Below are positions 1 through 11,653 of a DNA stretch of 64,000 nucleotides, piece by piece. Under the pieces are notes generated by a model. The model was not told where the DNA came from. It searched no databases and saw only the letters and a list, made by a program, of their open reading frames with translations. Origin of the DNA: Peronospora farinosa. Its lineage: Eukaryota > Oomycota > Peronosporomycetes > Peronosporales > Peronosporaceae. A program made the position numbers and the translations under genes. The DNA is taken from NCBI GenBank assembly GCA_947646735.1, contig CANTFK010000848.1, positions 124,001 to 188,000 on the forward strand, in the 5' to 3' direction. Each line of letters begins with the position of its first letter. Within the stretch, counting starts at the first letter, position 1.

Positions 1-159
1 GTCGCAACATCCTGGTGGTCCGACGTGACGATATCGTCGCCTCGTCCCATCTGTCAGCACGTCAAGTCTGTTTAGCCAATCAGGTAAGGTTGTTACTTAC
101 CGCGTGACAGGGTATTGCCCTTGACCTTCACAACCTGTCAACAACAATAGCTTCTAACA
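1..159 (-). repeat. 3' LTR of copia A (partial, cut by window edge)
   Basis: This sequence is nearly identical to 7190-7348. On the minus strand it begins TGTTAG next to the polypurine tract. The rest of the LTR lies outside the window. Confidence 0.85.
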
Positions 160-560
160 CTCCTCCTCAATCGTATCCGGAGGGTTCTTCAACTTGAACA
201 TCGCACGTAGGTCCTTCATCCTTGGTGCTGCCAGCGCTTTAGTCAGAAGATCAGCAATCATCTCTTCTGACTTGATGAAGCGTGGCTCAACCTCGTTTAT
301 TCGAGCGTAGTGGCAGATGGACTTGAATCGAATGTCCACATGCTCTGAACTTGATGAGCTCTTCTCTGCCTTCAACAAGTTGATTGCGGCTTGATTATCC
401 ATCCACATCGGCATCAGCTTAACAATCTTCATGTTCAATTCGCCAAATAGTTCCTTTAAACTCAACAGCTCGCGACCAGCGTGGGATGCCGCGATGAACT
501 CAGCTTCCATAGTGCTCAGCGACACACCCGTCTGCTTCTTGCACGCCCATGACACGACAG
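154..560 (-). pseudogene. Copia A RNase H, C-terminal part
   Basis: Translation gives SWACKKQTGVSLSTMEAEF, then the DNQAAINLL block and the terminal IADLLTKAL block of copia RNase H. When the inserted LTR and one ACAG target copy are removed, the frame is continuous with 2882-3155. The stop codon TAG at 154-156 lies inside the LTR, and the last three Glu codons are the polypurine tract itself. Confidence 0.9.
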
Positions 561-2877
561 TGTGGTGGAGTGCATTCTCAAACGACGTAAGATGACCACA
601 AACACACACAGCGCCACTTGCCGACTTACGGAGGGGGTACCCCGATACCGTGTCGTGTTGGCCTTGGTTCTCACCCTGTGTACCCGTCGGCTTGGCTGGT
701 CTTGCTCCTCGGTTGACGCAGAAGGCTTAAACTTGGTCTTTGTATAAGACTTCGACTTGGTGGTCCCCGAGTGGATATACTTCACTTGGGACCGGATTTC
801 TTGGGCTCAATCGACTTAGTCGAGAGCGATGCACCTGGTACTGCGTACCCCTTTGGTGACTGACGTTCTTGGTCCTTGGACCCCTTTGTGTTCTTCCCCG
901 TAGGGAAACCGCTTCCTGTAGCGGGTCGTAGAGTCTTGACACTAACTTGACACCTCAGGCCAACTATCCTGAGGTTCAACTTGCGTTGCTTGAGCCGTCT
1001 AACACCTGCTGGACGTCGGGGGCCAAAGGATATCCCGCCCGGAATAGGTGAGGTGACGGAGAAGCTTGAAGGAAGCGCTTGGAGCTGCCACGTGTAATGC
1101 AAATTCGAGTGTGTTTATTTACCTTATACTTTGTATGCTTTTCTTGCCTAACCCTAACCCTTTGATCTGGATAGTGCCACGTGTCGACTCTTGGAGAAAG
1201 AACTGGCTCCTTGGTACCTGTACTTTCTGTAATCTTCGATATTCCGTGTACCGTCTCTGCACCCTCGAGCATTGGGCCCTGATACCCTGAGCCCTGGTAT
1301 CCTGGTACCCTGGACCCTGTATCCGACCCTGGGCCCTGTACCCTGTACCCTGGGCCTCGGTACCCTGCAACCTGTACCCTGGTCCCTGGTACCCTGGGCT
1401 CTTGGACCGTGGGGCCTGTACCGACTCTGCACGTTGAAATAACTTGTACCTATTTTGACCTTAGTACCTTGGACCACCTCGGGGCACTGGACCTTTTTTT
1501 TCGAAACCTGGTGTGCGCCCGGTAGGGCAATGTGGTGAAGTGCCAAGAAAAGTTGGAGTTTGAGGAAAATGGAACAGAGAGAAAGAGAATTTCTGGTCAC
1601 TTTCCCGAGGGAGTGACTACGACCCGGCCTCGCGGACTTAAAACCACACACCAGGCCCCGCCTTATTAAGAATATAAGGACCCAGACGTGCGGAGTCAGC
1701 ACAGGCCCCAGGTCCCGGAAACAGGTACCAGAGGCCCAGCGGTACAGGAACCCAGGGGCCAGGGGTACAGGAACCCAGGGACCCAGAGGCCCAGGGGTAC
1801 AGGGACCCAGGGGCCCAGGGGTACAGGGGCCCAGGGACCCAGGGGCCCAGAAGTACAGGGGCCCAGAGGTACAGGGGTACAGGAGCCCAGAGGTACAGGG
1901 GCCCAAGGGCCCAGGGGTACAGGGTATCAGGGCCCAATGTCCGAGGGTGCAGAAACGGTACACAGAATATCGAAGATTACAGAAAGTACAGATACCAAGG
2001 AGCCAGTTCTTTCTCCAAGAGTCGACACGTGGCACTATCCAGATCAAAGGGTTAGGGTTAGGCAAGAAAAGCATACAAAGTATAAGGTAAATAAACACAC
2101 TCGAATTTGCATTACACGTGGCAGCTCCAAGCGCTTCCTTCAAGCTTCTCCGTCACCTCACCTATTCCGGGCGGGATATCCTTTGGCCCCCGACGTCCAG
2201 CAGGTGTTAGACGGCTCAAGCAACGCAAGTTGAACCTCAGGATAGTTGGCCTGAGGTGTCAAGTTAGTGTCAAGACTCTACGACCCGCTACAGGAAGCGG
2301 TTTCCCTACGGGGAAGAACACAAAGGGGTCCAAGGACCAAGAACGTCAGTCACCAAAGGGGTACGCAGTACCAGGTGCATCGCTCTCGACTAAGTCGATT
2401 GAGCCCAAGAAACCCGGTCCCAAGTGAAGTATATCCACTCGGGGACCACCAAGTCGAAGTCTTATACAAAGACCAAGTTTAAGCCTTCTGCGTCAACCGA
2501 GGAGCAAGACCAGCCAAGCCGACGGGTACACAGGGTGAGAACCAAGGCCAACACGACACGGTATCGGGGTACCCCCTCCGTAAGTCGGCAAGTGGCGCTG
2601 TGTGTGTATGTGGTCATCTCACGTTGTTTGAGAATCCACTCCACCACAGTAACCTTGTACCTTTGATGACTTCAGGACCCTGGACGTTCGATACCCCTGT
2701 CCCCGGTAACTGAAAACCTTGTCCCTGGTGACTAGTACCCCGGTCCCTGGTGACTGTTAATCTTGTCTTTGGTGACCCTCGATTGAACCTTGGAACCTTG
2801 CGAGGCCTAAGCCCTTGTACCCTGGGGCCCCTGTACCCTGGTACCCTGGGCCCCGATTCTCCTGGCACTTCACCACA
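561..2877 (-). mobile_element. Solo LTR inserted in copia A RNase H (itself split by a second LTR)
   Basis: On the minus strand it begins TGTGGTGAAGTGCC at 2877 and ends CACTCCACCACA at 561. It is flanked by a perfect 4-bp target duplication, ACAG (557-560 and 2878-2881). Removing it and one ACAG restores the copia reading frame. A forward-oriented relative at 1531-2648 sits inside it; without that insert the LTR is about 1.2 kb. No internal region is present, so it is a solo LTR. It is related to the LTRs at 58082 and 61165. Confidence 0.8.
1531..2648 (+). mobile_element. Nested solo LTR, forward orientation
   Basis: It begins TGTGGTGAAGTGCC and ends CACTCCACCACA. The flanks GCAA (1527-1530) and GTAA (2649-2652) look like a 4-bp target duplication with one change. 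Its 3' two thirds (about 1940-2648) form a near-perfect inverted copy of 561-1290 because it landed in a relative in the opposite orientation. Bases 1730-1930 are a GC-rich minisatellite built on CCCAGGGGTACAGG-like units. Confidence 0.75.
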
Positions 2878-2881
2878 ACAG

Positions 2882-3980
2882 CACCATTCATCGTGAGAAC
2901 GTATCCCTTGACTGACTTGCGGTCCGACTTGTTCGCGGCAAAGTCTGCATCACTCCAGCTTTCAATCTTGATTGGGTCGTCCATACCGCGTGAGCTGTGG
3001 ATGCACAACTTTAAACTCTTGGTTTCCTTCAGGTATCTTGCGACTCGTTTCGCCGTTCTCCAATCCTTGGTTGTCGGCTTGTGAGTCTGTCGAGTCGCTC
3101 GGTGTACCGCGAAACAAATGTCCGGTCGAGTGCAACGCGCGATCCAGAGTAACATTCCGACGAGTGACTGGAAGGCCTTGACACTTGCACCTCCAGCTTT
3201 GGCGGTCGACTTCAGGGACTCCGAGTTCGTCTCATCGACGCCATTTCATGCGTCTCCTATTGGAGATCGAACCCCGTTAGCTGTAGCTAGTCCATTTTCC
3301 TTTAGCAGTGAGTCGATGTTTACTTCTTGATCTAACACGTAGCCTTCGTTTTCGTCCAGCTTGACCCTAAGTCCTCGAAACTTGTTCACCATGCCGAGGT
3401 CCTTGATCTCGAGAGACGTCATGTCCTTGAAAAATTGTCCGAGGAGATCAGTCGATGTTCCAGTCACCAGCAAATCGTCGACGTAAACACCGACGACCGT
3501 TACATCTGTGCCGGTTCGTTTTACGTATAGACACATGTCCGTCGTGCATTGTCTGAAGTTCAACTCAGTCAACTTGGAGTGCAGTAGCTTGCTCCATAAT
3601 TTTCCAGCTTGTTTCAATCCGTACAAGGATTTCTTGAGCAACAGCGCGAGTTACTTTGTCCCGTCCACTCCATGATGGGCCAAGGTGTCATCATCGACTT
3701 GAATACCGCTTGGTATTTTCATGTAGATGTCGAGGTCCTTTTTTAATCGGCCTTGACGTATGCGTTCAGCACATCGCCGCGCCGAGCCGGTACGTTCCAT
3801 CTGCGTGAGAGGACCAGAATCACCTTGACTGTCCCAAGTTCCATAATCGCCGCAAAAGTCAAGGTGTAGTCGACTCCAAACAACTGCTCGTTTCCGCATG
3901 CAACAAGTCTGGCCTTGTATCGTTCGACTTTCTCATCGGCGTCGGTCTTTGTCTTGAAGATCCATTTGTTGTGTAGTATG
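2882..3980 (-). pseudogene. Copia A reverse transcriptase and first part of RNase H
   Basis: The frame at 3246-3641 has KSLYGLKQAGKLW, then the polymerase motif VYVDDLLVTG. The 2882-3155 frame has the connection domain (ARCTRPDICFAV), then the RNase H start SWSDADFAANKSDRKSVKGYV. The fingers region (3651-3980) is scattered over several frames. The RNase H then stops at the solo LTR insertion and resumes at 556. Confidence 0.88.
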
Positions 3981-4252
3981 TGGGCGTTGTCAGGTGGAAC
4001 AACAACCGCCCAAACACCGTTTTCCTACCATGCATACAGCTCGTCCTTGAAAGCCACAGACCATTTATACTTGCTGTAGCTCCTTATGGCCTCGCCATAG
4101 TTCCTTGGGTCTCGAACAACGTTGACCATGTCGACATTCTTGTGTATGCCTATGACATCACTTGATGTGTCTCCGTCAGTTCGACGTGACCGTATCATGT
4201 GTGGATCACAAGTCCAGCCCGATGATCTTGCCCTTGATTTGCTCGTGCCACC

Positions 4253-5381
4253 TTAGTCACCGAGCTCCTCCTGACCTTCGGTACCATGTAACGTTTTGGT
4301 CACGTTTGTCTCTTGTATGTTATCTAACATCTCAACATTTTTCACATGTTGACTCACCACCACGACACGTTCCATCGGTATATAAACCCAATATCCTTTC
4401 ATCTCATCACTCTTGCCGATGATGATACCTTGTTTTCCCCTAGGACCCAACAACTTGTTTGAAGTCGTTCGGTGCACGGTGCATGAAGATCCGAAAACCA
4501 CAATGTCACTTAAGACGGGTGTCTTCTTGGTTAACATCTCAATAGGTGAGATTCCACCTTCGTTTGCCTTGGTAGGGCTTCGATTTAGGATGTATGCTGC
4601 AAATTCTGCAGCGTCACCCCAAAACGTCAAGGGCATCCCACTTGCAAACACCATGCTTCGCACCATGTTCATGAAGGTGCGATGCATGCGTTCAGCTTTG
4701 CCATTGCTGGCCTGACTGTCACGCTCGCTCACCTGACGAGTGACACCGACTTCCTTGCAGGAAAACATCCAGAGGATTGTACTCACCTCCACTGTCTGTA
4801 CGTAAAACGTGTATACGGCAATTAGAAAGACGCTCAAAAGCCACCAAGAAATTCTTGAAATGCATCGCAGCGGCATCTTTGGTATTCGCTAGGAACACCC
4901 GGCAGTAGTTCGACCTGTGGTCAATAAAATTGACCAGGTATCGATTGCCGAGCCGATCACGGGGGGTCATAGGACCTTTTAGGTCTGAACATACCACGCC
5001 TCCGATCACGTCAATGGGAGAATTCAGCCCACCGTCCTTCCGCGATTGTCGGTTTTTTGTCTGCTTGCCTTGTGCACAGGCTAAGCACTTGACACGCGTG
5101 GTATCAGTCAATTGGATACCAGAGGAGAAATTCCGAGCCATCTTGATGATGGTGTCATAGGACAGGTGACCTAGACACCGATGAAAATAGGACAGGGTTC
5201 CGTGTTGCGTGTCGTTCTTTGCATGGTTTGTAATGTCTTCGACAACCGTCATGATTGCTTCTCTTGGTGACCCAAATCCACGAAAATCATCGGTCGTAAT
5301 TCCATTGAAAACTTCAACGACCAGTACACTGTTGATGCGATCAACATCCATTATAGGTATCCCACCAGAATGTGATACCAT
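4253..5381 (-). pseudogene. Copia A integrase
   Basis: The GAG-pre-integrase motif (FHRCLGHLSYDTIIKMA, then CLACAQGKQ) leads into the integrase core. The first catalytic Asp is in SDLKGPMTP, the second in LRTDSGGEY, and the ERMHRTFMNMVRSM region carries the glutamate-side signature in the next frame. The core crosses a frameshift near 4719-4876, so it cannot give one intact protein. Confidence 0.88.
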
Positions 5382-5523
5382 GACACGCCCCCCTTCTCGT
5401 TATTCAAGAACGCATCCCTTCAACTCGAGTTTCCCGAACGAGATGATGTTGCACTCCAAATTGGAGGCGTATTGAACATCGAGAAGACGAATGGTCTTAG
5501 TCAATCCAAGTTCTTGACCTGTA

Positions 5524-5870
5524 TCATGACGCTTCCTTGTTTGGTGATCCGAATAATTCAGTATCCGATGCTGCAGTAAAACATTCGGTGTTACAATCCG
5601 CCGCATTTTCCAGCAAGTTTAAATCGTTAACCAGATGACGACCTGAGCCGCTGTCCAGCACCCAGTGACTTGATAAGATCGTCCGATGTCCTGGAATTGC
5701 CAAGACAAATCCGCATCTTGTTTCTTCTTGGTACCTTTTGGGCAGTTCATCTTGAGGTGCCCGGTGCTCCCACACAGGTAACACTGCTTGGGTCGTTGCG
5801 GGCCATTTTGTTTCTTGTTCCGTTCGTGTCGCTTAAGGTTGGTTGTTCGGTTCGACGATGTTAACGACAT
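5524..5870 (-). pseudogene. Copia A zinc knuckle and aspartic protease remnants
   Basis: One frame holds a CCHC knuckle, C-Y-L-C-G-S-T-G-H-L-K-M-N-C. An overlapping frame holds the protease active-site region WVLDSGSGRHLVND, with D-S-G in place of the usual D-S/T-G. The two are in different frames, so at least one frameshift separates Gag from protease. This order precedes the integrase, as expected for copia. Confidence 0.75.
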
Positions 5871-6145
5871 ATCGACCGAAATGCTTCACGCGAACTTCCA
5901 GTTCCGTTGACTGAGCAAATTGGGAGAGCTCTTCAGCTTGGCGAAGTTAATCGACCCTGCTTAAATTCAGGCGAGACAACATGGTCGTGCATAGACGGGT
6001 CGGCATAGTAGCACGATGTTGTCCAGCACGAGGTTGTCCGCACCTACACACGCATCGCTTACCGCGGTCAGGTACAGAAAATGCTTCGTATATCTACGCT
6101 GAGATGACTTGGCTGCAGTAAACAGCTTCATTCTTTGGGCAGGTG

Positions 6146-6968
6146 TTATCTTGGTGTTGAAGGTCTGGAGTAGCCTTTGCATTGCATGCTCCAAGGTCGG
6201 ACTCTCAGACCACCAAGTTTCCACCTGCCGCCAATAGTACTCTTGCGCCGTACCAGCGAGGTGTTGGCCGAGGACATCAACCTTAATGTCCTCAGGGCAT
6301 GTGAACCCACAGGCGCGTTCCGAAAAGGCAACCTGCCGTAAAATTCTTTCCCCCAGTCAATGAAGCCACTACCAAGTACGAGGTAGAGCTCCTTACCGTC
6401 GAAAGGCTGCAAAGCCAGCTTCCTTTGACGGCCATCCGGTACACCCTGATGTACTTGCCCAGGTTGGTGTAACACCGGACCTGGCATCTGCATACCCGGG
6501 TATGCTCCCACGGGCATGGCATGCTCATGAATTCCAGGCTCAAGTCCTTGAGCCATTCCGTGGTTGACTTTGGCCTGGGCCGGCGAGTCAACCATGTGAT
6601 CCCCGGCCAAAGCCGGTCGTCGGGCACCAAAGTAAGTGGCCGGCGAGACGTTCGGTGATCGTTTAGGTGGCGGGATACGCTCCAAAGCCTGGAGTGTTAT
6701 ACCGGCCCCTGAGCCGATAACCGAACCAAAGACGCTCGACTCCGCAGGTTCCTTGGGTTGGCCACCGACTTGTCCGTGTTGGGAGGATTCCATCCTACCC
6801 ATCCGCTCCGACAAATCGCCAAGCATGGCGAGCATCTTGTCCAGTGCCGCCGCAGGCACTGCCGACTTTTCTTCTAGCTGGTGGTCCTCGGTCAATCCTT
6901 GACCATTGACCGCCACAACGGGTGTGGCTCCTTGAGCTGCGCCGCCGTCACGATTCTTTGGCCTCATA
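6146..6968 (-). pseudogene. Copia A Gag
   Basis: An open frame starts at the ATG at 6968 (MRPKNRDGG). It has a predicted helical segment around DKMLAMLGDLSERMGRME and a Pro/Gly/Met-rich middle. The distal half shifts frame: a second frame at 5967-6224 continues the Gag-type sequence. The frame stays open upstream of the ATG to 7096, but that part is leader or LTR. Assignment as Gag rests on position upstream of the zinc knuckle and protease. Confidence 0.6.
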
Positions 6969-7189
6969 ACCTGTAAGAAATTGGTAGTAGTGTTGCTGCA
7001 CTTGTTGCAGAAGATGTAGAAGTAAAAGTGATATATATTAAGCATTAACTTTATTCGTTCGTTAATACCTACACATGCATGCGAAACCGACTGCAACTAT
7101 ACCGTCTATAGTTCACGTCTATCCCGCTCCGTCCCATCTGTTACGACATCGACAAGACGATGTGGTAATCTCGTCGCCTCGTCACATAT

Positions 7190-7348
7190 GTCGCAACATC
7201 CTGGTGGTCCGACGTGGCGATATCGTCGCCTCGTCCCATCTGTCAGCACGTCAAGTCTGTTTAGCCAATCAGGTACGGTTGTTACTTACCGCGTGACAGG
7301 GTATTGCCCTTGACCTTCACAACCTGTCAACAACAATAGCTTCTAACA
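7190..7348 (-). repeat. 5' LTR of copia A (part verified against the 3' copy)
   Basis: This is the segment that can be matched to bases 1-159. The LTR must extend further left, towards about 7076, before the Gag start at 6968. Its inner boundary cannot be fixed because the other copy is truncated by the window edge. Confidence 0.75.
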
Positions 7349-7592
7349 TATACAACTGTAAAGACGTTAATGCTCTATCCATTTATAGAGATTTCTTATA
7401 GCAGGTATAAATAAGGGAGTTGCTATACTCATACCCTCCTCGATTTTCACGATTTGGCGATCCTATGGCCTAGATCTTACGTCCTATAAACGCTCGTGTC
7501 CATTTGCGTCAACATGTCGCATGAATGTTGTTTCAACTGTAAATGTTTCTTCAAGAAAGTTTGTCACACGTCTCAGATTTACTACAGCCAAC
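7349..7592 (+). promoter_or_regulatory. 5' flank of the GON4L-like gene
   Basis: About 240 bp lie between the copia LTR end and the ATG at 7593. The only motif that stands out is TTTGGCGA at 7453-7460, a half-site resembling the E2F-type palindromes in the first intron. No TATA box is placed convincingly. Confidence 0.3.
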
Positions 7593-10500
7593 ATGTCTGC
7601 CACCGATTCGGCAGATGCAAGCGCTAAGACAGACACCGACACAATCGCTGGCCGTACTCGCACCAAGTTCTCGCTCGTAGACGTACCCATCGACACACTC
7701 GAAGCTTCTCTCCCACTCGATCACAATCAAGTACGTGGTTGTAAATCGCTCTTTTTTTGGCGCCAAAATCCAAAATTTGGCGCCAAAAAAGCCGAAATTC
7801 ATACGTGTCTGTACAATTGCACGGAACGCGTGCTTCCATCTAATGAACCAACGCATCAATTGAATGGTGCAGGCTACGGCGGAGACTGCAGAGGATCGGG
7901 AATATCAGCGATTTCTGTCGAGTTTATTACCCAATGAACAGGTGAATCTATCGTTCCTGGATGAAGAAGATGAGGAGTATCGACCAGAAGAAGAAGAAGA
8001 GGAACATGAAGAGGAAGAAACTCGACGAGGAATTTCCAAGAAGGAGCTCACGGATCTACTCCTGGACTCGACACACATGTCGTTCCCTATTTTATCAGGT
8101 GGAACTCTTGAACCAAAGAAGGACGACATGCTGCTGGATACGGACAATATTAATGAAGCTGTGCTGTCTACTGCTGGAACTGGAGAAGAGAAGGATCTTG
8201 CAACTGCATTGAAGCCGGGGAATGTAGCTAGTAGTATGGCAGCTCATTTACCGGCAGGACTGCGAGGTCGATCGGCTGCTGTTTCTCAAGCACAATGCAT
8301 TCAACTGGCTTCACAAATGCACAAACATTTGCAGTTGCTGTTGCAGAGTTATCATCTCTTGACGAGTAAACCGACGTCACCTGAGCTTGCAGAATGTCGA
8401 GCAATGATTGAGGAACTGCAGCAGCGAGGTGAGAAGGCGCTCCGATACAAGAACACGCTGCTGTTAAAGCTGAATCCTGGAACGACGAGTGGTGGAAGTG
8501 AAGGTGCTACTGTTGGCGATAACAAGATCTCGTCTTCCAGTGACCTGCCTAGTGCAGAAAGGATCAGTGGTAACGCTAATAACACTGAAAATCTGCTGGC
8601 TCTACGACGTGTGACGAGGTCATTGACAGCTGCACACGCAGCGGTAGCTCATCCATCGATGTTTGAGTTGGTTGGATCACAAACGGTGGACGAACTTTCA
8701 GCTGGCTTTGCTCGGGGCTGCTCGCTTGAAGAACGTGATCGTGCTATTAAAGAGCAAATGCTTCAGCTAGACACACATTTGCTATCTGCGATAAAGAGCC
8801 GGAAAAGCAAGAAAGGATATTCAACCACAGAGGATGCATTGTTGGCTCATGGCGCCAAACGATTTGGTACGCAAGCGCACTCGTGGGATCAAATTCGGAA
8901 ACATTTTCTTCCGACCAAAACTACACAGAATCTTCGACATCGGTACAAGTACTTGATAAGCCCGAAGACAGGTATGAGCGCTGTTAAAGCGCTACACTTG
9001 AGGGCCGCGCCACAGCACCACAACAACAGCTGGTTACTAGAAGAGGATCTTCGGATTGCGCGAGGACTTGTTGAGTTGCACAAGGAAAAGTATCCTTTTT
9101 CTCGTCTGTCAAAAAGTTATCTCCCTTATCGCAGCCGTCTCGAGATTAGAAAACGCTGGGAACGACTTGCAGCAAAGTTTCGCTCTGACCTCGCTGAGAT
9201 CGGTCTGACAGCGCCTGATGACGACTCACTCGACCTAGTGGTTACCATGAAGGAGTATTTGGAAGACAAGCTACGAAATCGAATGATGCGTCAGCGAGGG
9301 GAGGCAGAGAAGGCAAAGTTGGAAGCCGCGTTACAGCTTCATAAGCTAGGTCAAGGAATACGGAAAACTTTCATGCCTCAATCCGGTAGCAACGAAACTA
9401 TATCTTCTCTCGGCACGGATACTCAGAAGAAAGGACTTGAAGCAAGTTCCTGCCGAAGTAAAAATCTACATCCAGCGCTGTTCTTTTCGTCATGGTCCTT
9501 CATCAGCCCCGCGACACTCCTCAACGCAACGTGTAAGCACAACTGGCCTTCTTTCATGGACGAAGACAACGATGCCGATGACAAACTGCAGAAGAGCCAG
9601 CCTAGTGCTGACGTTGCAGATAACGGAGGTTCTCAATTTGACCCTCAAAATATTGGCGTAAACGACCAAGCACTGGCGTTTGGGGGCGCACAAACACAAG
9701 AGTTTATGCCAGTTGCAATGCCATCAGATCTGGTTGTGGTCCCAACAACGGACACGGGACAACTCCAACCGAGTGTTTTAATTGACGCGCGCATGGCGCA
9801 GAAGGAGAGCGAGGAAGAAGACGATGATAGTGATTATGAGCACGATGAGTTGCTATCGTCCGACAACGAAGAGAGTGAGTCTGACTTTGAGCAGATGGAA
9901 TTTACAGACGATGATGACGACGTTGACGCAAGTGATGATTACGAAGCCAGCGCAGATTCTTTCGACCAAGATCACTTAATGTCCGACTCCGATAATCAGT
10001 CTGCTGCCAGTGCCAACTCACTGGAAAATCCCTCTAAGTCTCTGCTGCCGTCTCCGACATCTGGATCTTGGAGCTCGAAGGATGCACCAAGCGATAGCAA
10101 TATGCTGTCCCCACGATTTCGGCATCCACTTCGTCTACAGAACTTGGGCCAGCCTGGTAATGAACGCATGAAACGTGCTCTTGCTGCATTGGAGAGGCGA
10201 ATTGTCGGCAAGAGCATCAAAAGCTCAGCTTTTTCTACTTCAACTCCAGGCTCACAGACTAGTTTATTAGGCAAACGCGCGAAACGAAAAGTGGTGTCAA
10301 CGCCTCTCGTCGCCAATCAGTCTAGCAACAGCGTTTCCCAAGTAGACGTCAATGAACACGCGCACGTAGTCGCTGCAAAGACTGGTATCAATCCAAATGA
10401 CGACGATGCAGATGATGATGATGACTGGGAGAACGGATCTGGCGATGAAGAGTTTGAGGTTGTTGAGCTCCCCTCCAGTTCTGACGAGTTTTCTGCAGAT

Positions 10501-10767
10501 GAAGACGAGGAAGCTCAACCTGAACCGGTTACAGCGAACTTAACGCAAGAACTCCGTAGTACTTCGAACCAAACGCTGTCAGCTACAACAACTTCACACA
10601 GTGAAGCATCCGGCACTTCACCCAATAACACTCTACCCAACAAGAAGGCCAAAATACAAGAATGCCCGACTTGTGTTCATAGCACATGCACATGCTCATC
10701 GACAGAGCGCATGCAACTTCTTTTACGCCGTATGAAAGAGAAACGCTCGTCATCATCGCTGCAATAG
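7593..10767 (+). CDS. GON4L-like SANT/Myb chromatin protein (2 exons)
   Basis: Exons are 7593-7730 and 7873-10767, with a GT-AG intron of 142 nt in phase 0, giving 1010 residues. The protein has an acidic N-terminal region, then two SANT/Myb-like helical blocks. One is at about 362-412 (LLAHGAKRFGTQ, then WDQIRKHFLPTKT). The other is at about 429-486, with WLLEEDLRIARGL and LEIRKRWERLAAKF. Long Asp/Glu/Ser stretches follow, as in chromatin and transcription co-regulators. The first block resembles GON-4-like proteins (HFLPTKT, then a basic helix), which is the basis of the name; the match is by eye. The frame is open upstream to 7521 without an ATG there, so the ATG at 7593 is chosen. A stretch near 9437-9540 reads well in another frame and may hide a sequence or annotation problem. 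Confidence 0.72.
7756..7787. promoter_or_regulatory. Paired E2F-type palindromes in intron 1
   Basis: TTTGGCGCCAAA occurs at 7756-7767 and again at 7776-7787, exactly 20 bp apart, inside the first intron (7731-7872). The core TTTSGCGC is the known E2F/DP binding consensus, and both copies are perfect 12-bp palindromes. A role in cell-cycle control of the host gene is inference. Confidence 0.5.
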
Positions 10768-10800
10768 AAAAAAGGTAGTCTAAAAAATATCTTTGACCAT

Positions 10801-11517
10801 CTAGTCGGTGAGCATTGCTATCGTATTGGATCTCGTCTTCTTGGTCTTCTTCAGTCTACTTGAAACTGGACCACCGGCCTGAGATCGCCTCTTCTTCTTT
10901 TTCGATTGAGAGTTTGTGAATGAATGCTGCGACAAGCTCTGTAAAATAAGATCATCATCCTCGTCCATGGGATGGCTCTGCGTGAACCGGTTCAGTTCTT
11001 GTCGTCCTAGAAGAATGTCCTTTATCTCCTCATCCACTTCGAGCTTCGGCGCTTTCCGACAAAGTGCCATAGCCGCTTTCATTCCCGTAATTTCAGATGG
11101 AAGCACTGCTCTCTCAAATATCGCATCGGAACATGCTGCTAACCCCACGCTTTTCTCTTTTACTGCAGCAACAGCATTCTCCGCTTCCTCTTTTTCTGAA
11201 TATTCCAAGTAAATGAATCCGTCTGATTCCGTATCGAGGAAGTTGTGATGAATCTATCCATTTAGAAAAAAGTGATAGAAACGCACCAATAAATAGAAAT
11301 GATTGATGCAAAATAGGTGGCTCTGGACACGAACCGTAATGGACAAGAGCATGCCATATTCAGCAAAGAAATCTCGTACAGTACGTTCACTGGCACATAG
11401 AATTGACGGAACACTGGTGATGCAGACCATGTGACCTGTTCTTGTCGTGTTTGTATTGGCATTATGCTTGATAGTGCCAGGGTCTTGCTTTACACGACGG
11501 GCTTTACTTAGTGCCAT
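10801..11517 (-). CDS. RRM-domain RNA-binding protein (2 exons)
   Basis: Exons (minus) are 11335-11517 and 10801-11253, with an 81-nt intron having a GTTCGT donor, phase 0, giving 211 residues. One RRM spans the splice: RNP2-like HMVCITSVP at about residue 29 and RNP1-like DGFIYLEY just after the junction. The C-terminus is basic (KKKKRR, RLKKTKKTR), which suggests nuclear or nucleolar location. It converges with the GON4L-like gene, with only 33 bp between stop codons, so the 3' UTRs must overlap. It faces away from the next gene across 136 bp. I do not recognise a specific family. Confidence 0.75.
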
Positions 11518-11653
11518 TGAAAAGAGATAGAAATGAGGAGGTAGCTTTAAATTAAAAATAGAGATGGATGTTTTGAAATAGAGGGATAATCTGTATTTCC
11601 TAGCTTTCTAATCGCTCTATTCCTCTATTGTCGCATTTTACTGGTTTACGAAG

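Larger units (their letters stand above)
1..7348 (-). mobile_element. Degenerate Ty1/copia retrotransposon (copia A), minus strand
   Basis: The minus strand carries, in order, a Gag, a CCHC zinc knuckle, an aspartic protease, a GAG-pre-integrase and integrase, a reverse transcriptase with YVDD and an RNase H, which is the Ty1/copia order. The ends share a repeat: bases 1-159 match 7190-7348 with only a few differences. The window starts inside the 3' LTR. The coding region is split by frameshifts, and the RNase H is interrupted by the solo LTR at 561-2877. A polypurine tract (GAGGAGGAG on the minus strand) lies directly before the LTR start TGTTAG. The element is clearly inactive. Confidence 0.92.

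Noticed and set aside
1275..1940. GC-rich repeats as a structural or satellite locus of their own
   Set aside because: They lie within the two nested LTRs and match LTR minisatellites.
2048..2062. Telomere-like GGGTTAGGGTTAGG
   Set aside because: Only about two units, present as an inverted partner near 1149 in the other LTR arm, so it is part of the LTR sequence.
561..2648. DNA transposon with 700-bp terminal inverted repeats
   Set aside because: The ends are LTR-type (TG...CA) with 4-bp target duplications, and the inverted arms come from two opposite LTR insertions, the outer one extending to 2877.
9437..9661. Alternative-frame ORF inside the GON4L-like gene as a separate gene
   Set aside because: It starts only with TTG and is embedded in a long open frame; noted as a possible frame problem instead.
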